From the NCBI GenBank assembly GCA_004321925.1, contig SCQH01000053.1:1-34365 (forward strand): a DNA stretch of 34,365 nt, in the 5' to 3' direction. A program made the translations under genes and the position numbers. Below the pieces are notes generated by a model. That model saw only the letters and a list, made by a program, of their open reading frames with translations, was not told where the DNA came from and did no database searches. Below are positions 32,713-34,365 of this stretch, piece by piece. Each line of letters opens with the position of its first letter. The stretch's first letter is position 1. Source of the DNA: Nitrospirota bacterium (lineage in GTDB: Bacteria > Nitrospirota > Thermodesulfovibrionia > Thermodesulfovibrionales > UBA6898).

Positions 32713-33645
32713 ATGAAGATGAAAGCGATCTTGATTGCGCTGGTGATCATTTCCCTGTCCGCCTGTTCTTCTGACAGGCCTGCCGGACAGGCTGGGCAGC
32801 AGACTCCCGGCCAACAGTCGCCGGGGACCACGGCCGGAGGAGGGCAGCAGCCCGGATCCGCCGGAGACAGTGCCGCGCTGGCATTGATGATAACACCCCC
32901 GGAGCCAATAAGGAATTCTACCCTGTTGCTTATCCCCCGGGGATTTAATATCGCGGAGGCCGAGATCGAATGGCTGGTCAACGGGGTCCGCGTTAAGACA
33001 CCTGACCCCCAGCAGTTTGTTGCCTCCAACATGAAAAAAGGTGAGACGATCCAGGCCCGGGCCACATCAAAAGGCACGGAGATCCTCTCGAACGTCGTGA
33101 GAATAAAGAATACCCCGCCTGAGCTGGCCGGCAAGGTAAAATTGCTCCCTGAGATCTTCAAGCCCGGCGACCTTCTGAGCGTCGAGGCGAAGGCCCTTGA
33201 TCCAGACGATGATGAGGTGATCATCCGGTACGAATGGACAAAGAACGGCGAAGCTGCAGGCAGTTCGAAAAAGATCGACACCCCTGTCAAACGCGACGAC
33301 AAGGTGGTCGTCGTGGTAACGCCCTGTGACAGTGAAGGCTGCGGCAAGCCCCTGACGATCAAGTCCACCCTGCGCAACCTGCCCCCGGTTATCGTCGTCG
33401 AAAAGCCGGTCTATCAGGGCAGGACCTACACGCTTGCCTTTAAGGCGACCGACCCGGACGGTGATCAGATCAGCTATTCCCTGAAGAATGCCCCGCAGGG
33501 CTGCTCGATAAATTCGACATCCGGCCTCATCACCTGGCATATCCCCGAGGGGTTCACTGCCAAGGGTTCCTACACGGCAGTTGCGAGCGATCCCAAAGGC
33601 GGCGAGGCATCCCAGGTCTTCACTTACGACTTCAGCCATAACTGA
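32713..33645 (+). CDS. Ig/cadherin-like repeat lipoprotein at the end of the pilus operon
   Basis: A 310-residue protein with a lipoprotein signal (MKMKAILIALVIISLSAC, lipobox LSAC, lipidated C18). A Gln/Pro/Gly-rich flexible linker runs to about residue 55. Two to three Ig-like beta domains follow: about 60-132, 135-222 (VEAKALDPDDDEVIIRYEW, a PKD-like strand) and 224-306 (FKATDPDGDQISYSLKNAPQG, then STSGLITWHIPEG), the last matching the putative-Ig (He_PIG-like) pattern. No recognised enzyme motif is present. It begins 7 nt after pilX with no strong Shine-Dalgarno, so it may be translated by coupling. ATG 32719 is also possible. It could anchor pilus tip components to a membrane or the cell wall; the role is inferred from position only. 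Confidence 0.85.
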   Translation: MKMKAILIALVIISLSACSSDRPAGQAGQQTPGQQSPGTTAGGGQQPGSAGDSAALALMITPPEPIRNSTLLLIPRGFNIAEAEIEWLVNGVRVKTPDPQQFVASNMKKGETIQARATSKGTEILSNVVRIKNTPPELAGKVKLLPEIFKPGDLLSVEAKALDPDDDEVIIRYEWTKNGEAAGSSKKIDTPVKRDDKVVVVVTPCDSEGCGKPLTIKSTLRNLPPVIVVEKPVYQGRTYTLAFKATDPDGDQISYSLKNAPQGCSINSTSGLITWHIPEGFTAKGSYTAVASDPKGGEASQVFTYDFSHN

Positions 33646-33772
33646 AATTCTCTCACTTTTAACACCTCCGTTCCTGTAAGATAACGCCCTCACGAAAGCT
33701 TTCTGGACACAAACGAATGGCGCTAGTGTAAGCACTTATTCCAAGTCAGTCATGCCCAGAGCCAAATAGGCC

Positions 33773-33842
33773 GTCATTCCACGGCTTGACCGGGGAATCC
33801 AGTCGTAGACCTATGGATGCCCCGGTCAAGCCGGAGCATGAC
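33773..33842. repeat. 70-bp imperfect inverted repeat (REP/MITE-like)
   Basis: Arms 33773-33801 and 33814-33842 pair at 25 of 29 positions around a 12-nt loop. The core CGGCTTGACCGGGG (33782-33795) and CCCCGGTCAAGCCG (33820-33833) is perfect over 14 bp. The outer ends are GTCAT and ATGAC. The layout resembles the dispersed GTCATTCC...ATGAC repeats found in many bacterial genomes. Confidence 0.85.
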
Positions 33843-33909
33843 AGTTAGTAACCCAGTGTTTTCCTTAATAGACCTACTGTTTGTGCTCAAGCAACGGAGC
33901 TGCCGGAGG

Positions 33910-33937
33910 ATGACAAGTTATCCCTTTCTGGTATAAT
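33910..33937 (+). promoter_or_regulatory. Promoter of the TPR-protein gene
   Basis: A -35 ATGACA (33910-33915, 5/6 to TTGACA), a 16-nt spacer and a perfect -10 TATAAT (33932-33937), with an extended TG at 33929-33930. Transcription would start near 33944, leaving a leader of about 32 nt with AAGGAG at 33961-33966. Confidence 0.7.
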
Positions 33938-33975
33938 TAAACATTCCTGAATGAAATAAAAAGGAGTTTATCGCA

Positions 33976-34365
33976 ATGAGATCATTGATTTATTTTGTGG
34001 TGTTTGTCGGCTCATTTTGCTGTCTGTCAGCTGTTTTTGCTGCCGAGTCGGGTCCGGAACAATATTTTGATATCGGCAACGGGTATTTTAATGAGGAGCA
34101 GTACGACAAGGCCATCACCGCCTACTCGAAGGCGCTCGAGCTGGCCCCCGGGCATGTCCTGGCCAGCTATAACCGCGGACTCTCCTATTACAAGACCGGC
34201 AGAAATGACCTGGCGATCGCAGACTACAGCATGGCGGTCTCAAACGGCTACGCAAAACCTGATATCTTCAGCAGCAGGGGGATCGCCTATCTCAAGACCG
34301 GACAGTACGGCCTTGCGGCAGAGGATTATACGAAGGTCATTGCCGCGAACCCGCGCTTTGCCGAG
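33976..34365 (+). CDS. Exported TPR-repeat protein, 3'-truncated by window end
   Basis: The frame is open to the last base, giving 130 visible residues. A signal peptide (MRSLIYFVVFVGSFCCLSAVFA, probable cut near A22/A23) is followed by tetratricopeptide repeats: YFDIGNGYFNEEQYDKAITAY, then LASYNRGLSYYKTGRNDLAIADY, then IFSSRGIAYLKTGQYGLAAEDY. The 34-residue spacing with Gly and Ala at the usual positions identifies the family. ATG 33976 follows AAGGAG by 9 nt and has its own promoter, so it is separate from the pilus operon. TPR proteins act as binding scaffolds, and this one would work in the periplasm or at a membrane. Partners cannot be told from the visible part. Confidence 0.88.
   Translation, partial: MRSLIYFVVFVGSFCCLSAVFAAESGPEQYFDIGNGYFNEEQYDKAITAYSKALELAPGHVLASYNRGLSYYKTGRNDLAIADYSMAVSNGYAKPDIFSSRGIAYLKTGQYGLAAEDYTKVIAANPRFAE

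Larger units (their letters stand above)
33646..33975. other. 330-nt intergenic region after the pilus operon
   Basis: No gene is seen. It contains a 70-bp inverted-repeat element (33773-33842) and, at its end, the promoter of the TPR gene (33910-33937). No clear Rho-independent terminator follows the lipoprotein stop, though the repeat hairpin could halt transcription or shield the mRNA end. The stretch 33646-33772 shows nothing I can name. Confidence 0.7.

Overview
The window is a GC-rich (roughly 57-60% by eye) chromosomal segment with essentially all genes on the + strand. The gene content suggests an anaerobic or facultatively anaerobic Nitrospirota (Thermodesulfovibrionia-type) or deltaproteobacterial-grade bacterium: a group 3c-like [NiFe] hydrogenase with HdrA, TusA, FmdE, a large PilY1 and GGDEF signalling. 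The phylum call is an inference from gene content, not from a marker gene. No rRNA, tRNA, CRISPR array, transposase or phage gene was seen.

Region 1 (1-8023) is energy metabolism. A 5'-truncated P2A-type cation ATPase is followed by a tightly coupled operon: hydrogenase small subunit (mvhG-like), large subunit (mvhA-like), its maturation endopeptidase, HdrA and MvhD. A TusA-like sulfur carrier follows 46 nt later. HdrB and HdrC, the usual partners of HdrA, are not in the window.

Region 2 (8137-20510) is a chemosensory operon: two CheW-like proteins, a receptor with almost no periplasmic domain, CheB, CheR-TPR, and a CheA that carries its own receiver domain. It continues, mostly through overlapping start and stop codons, into a REC-PP2C phosphatase, an RsbW-like ATPase fold with a degraded nucleotide site, a STAS protein, and a PilB/GspE-type motor ATPase. 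An Hpt-REC-REC-GGDEF diguanylate cyclase follows after 130 nt. The layout suggests chemosensory input passing through a partner switch to a pilus motor and c-di-GMP. This is the most interesting candidate system here.

Region 3 (20575-22944) is a molybdenum-related group: an FmdE-family protein with a strong promoter placed so that its mRNA should be leaderless, a short ModE-like regulator with a probable ModE-type operator just upstream of it, and a MoeA-like protein carrying two in-frame palindromic repeat insertions.

Region 4 (22945-33645) is a type IV pilus tip and minor-pilin operon: a small exported protein, a 2089-residue PilY1 with a PA14-like insertion and several Ca2+-loop motifs, then FimT/GspH-, PilV-, PilW- and PilX-like prepilins and an Ig-like lipoprotein. 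A sigma54-type promoter, an extended -10 and a 22-bp palindrome lie upstream. Region 5 (33646-34365) holds a 70-bp inverted-repeat element and the start of a TPR protein cut by the window end.
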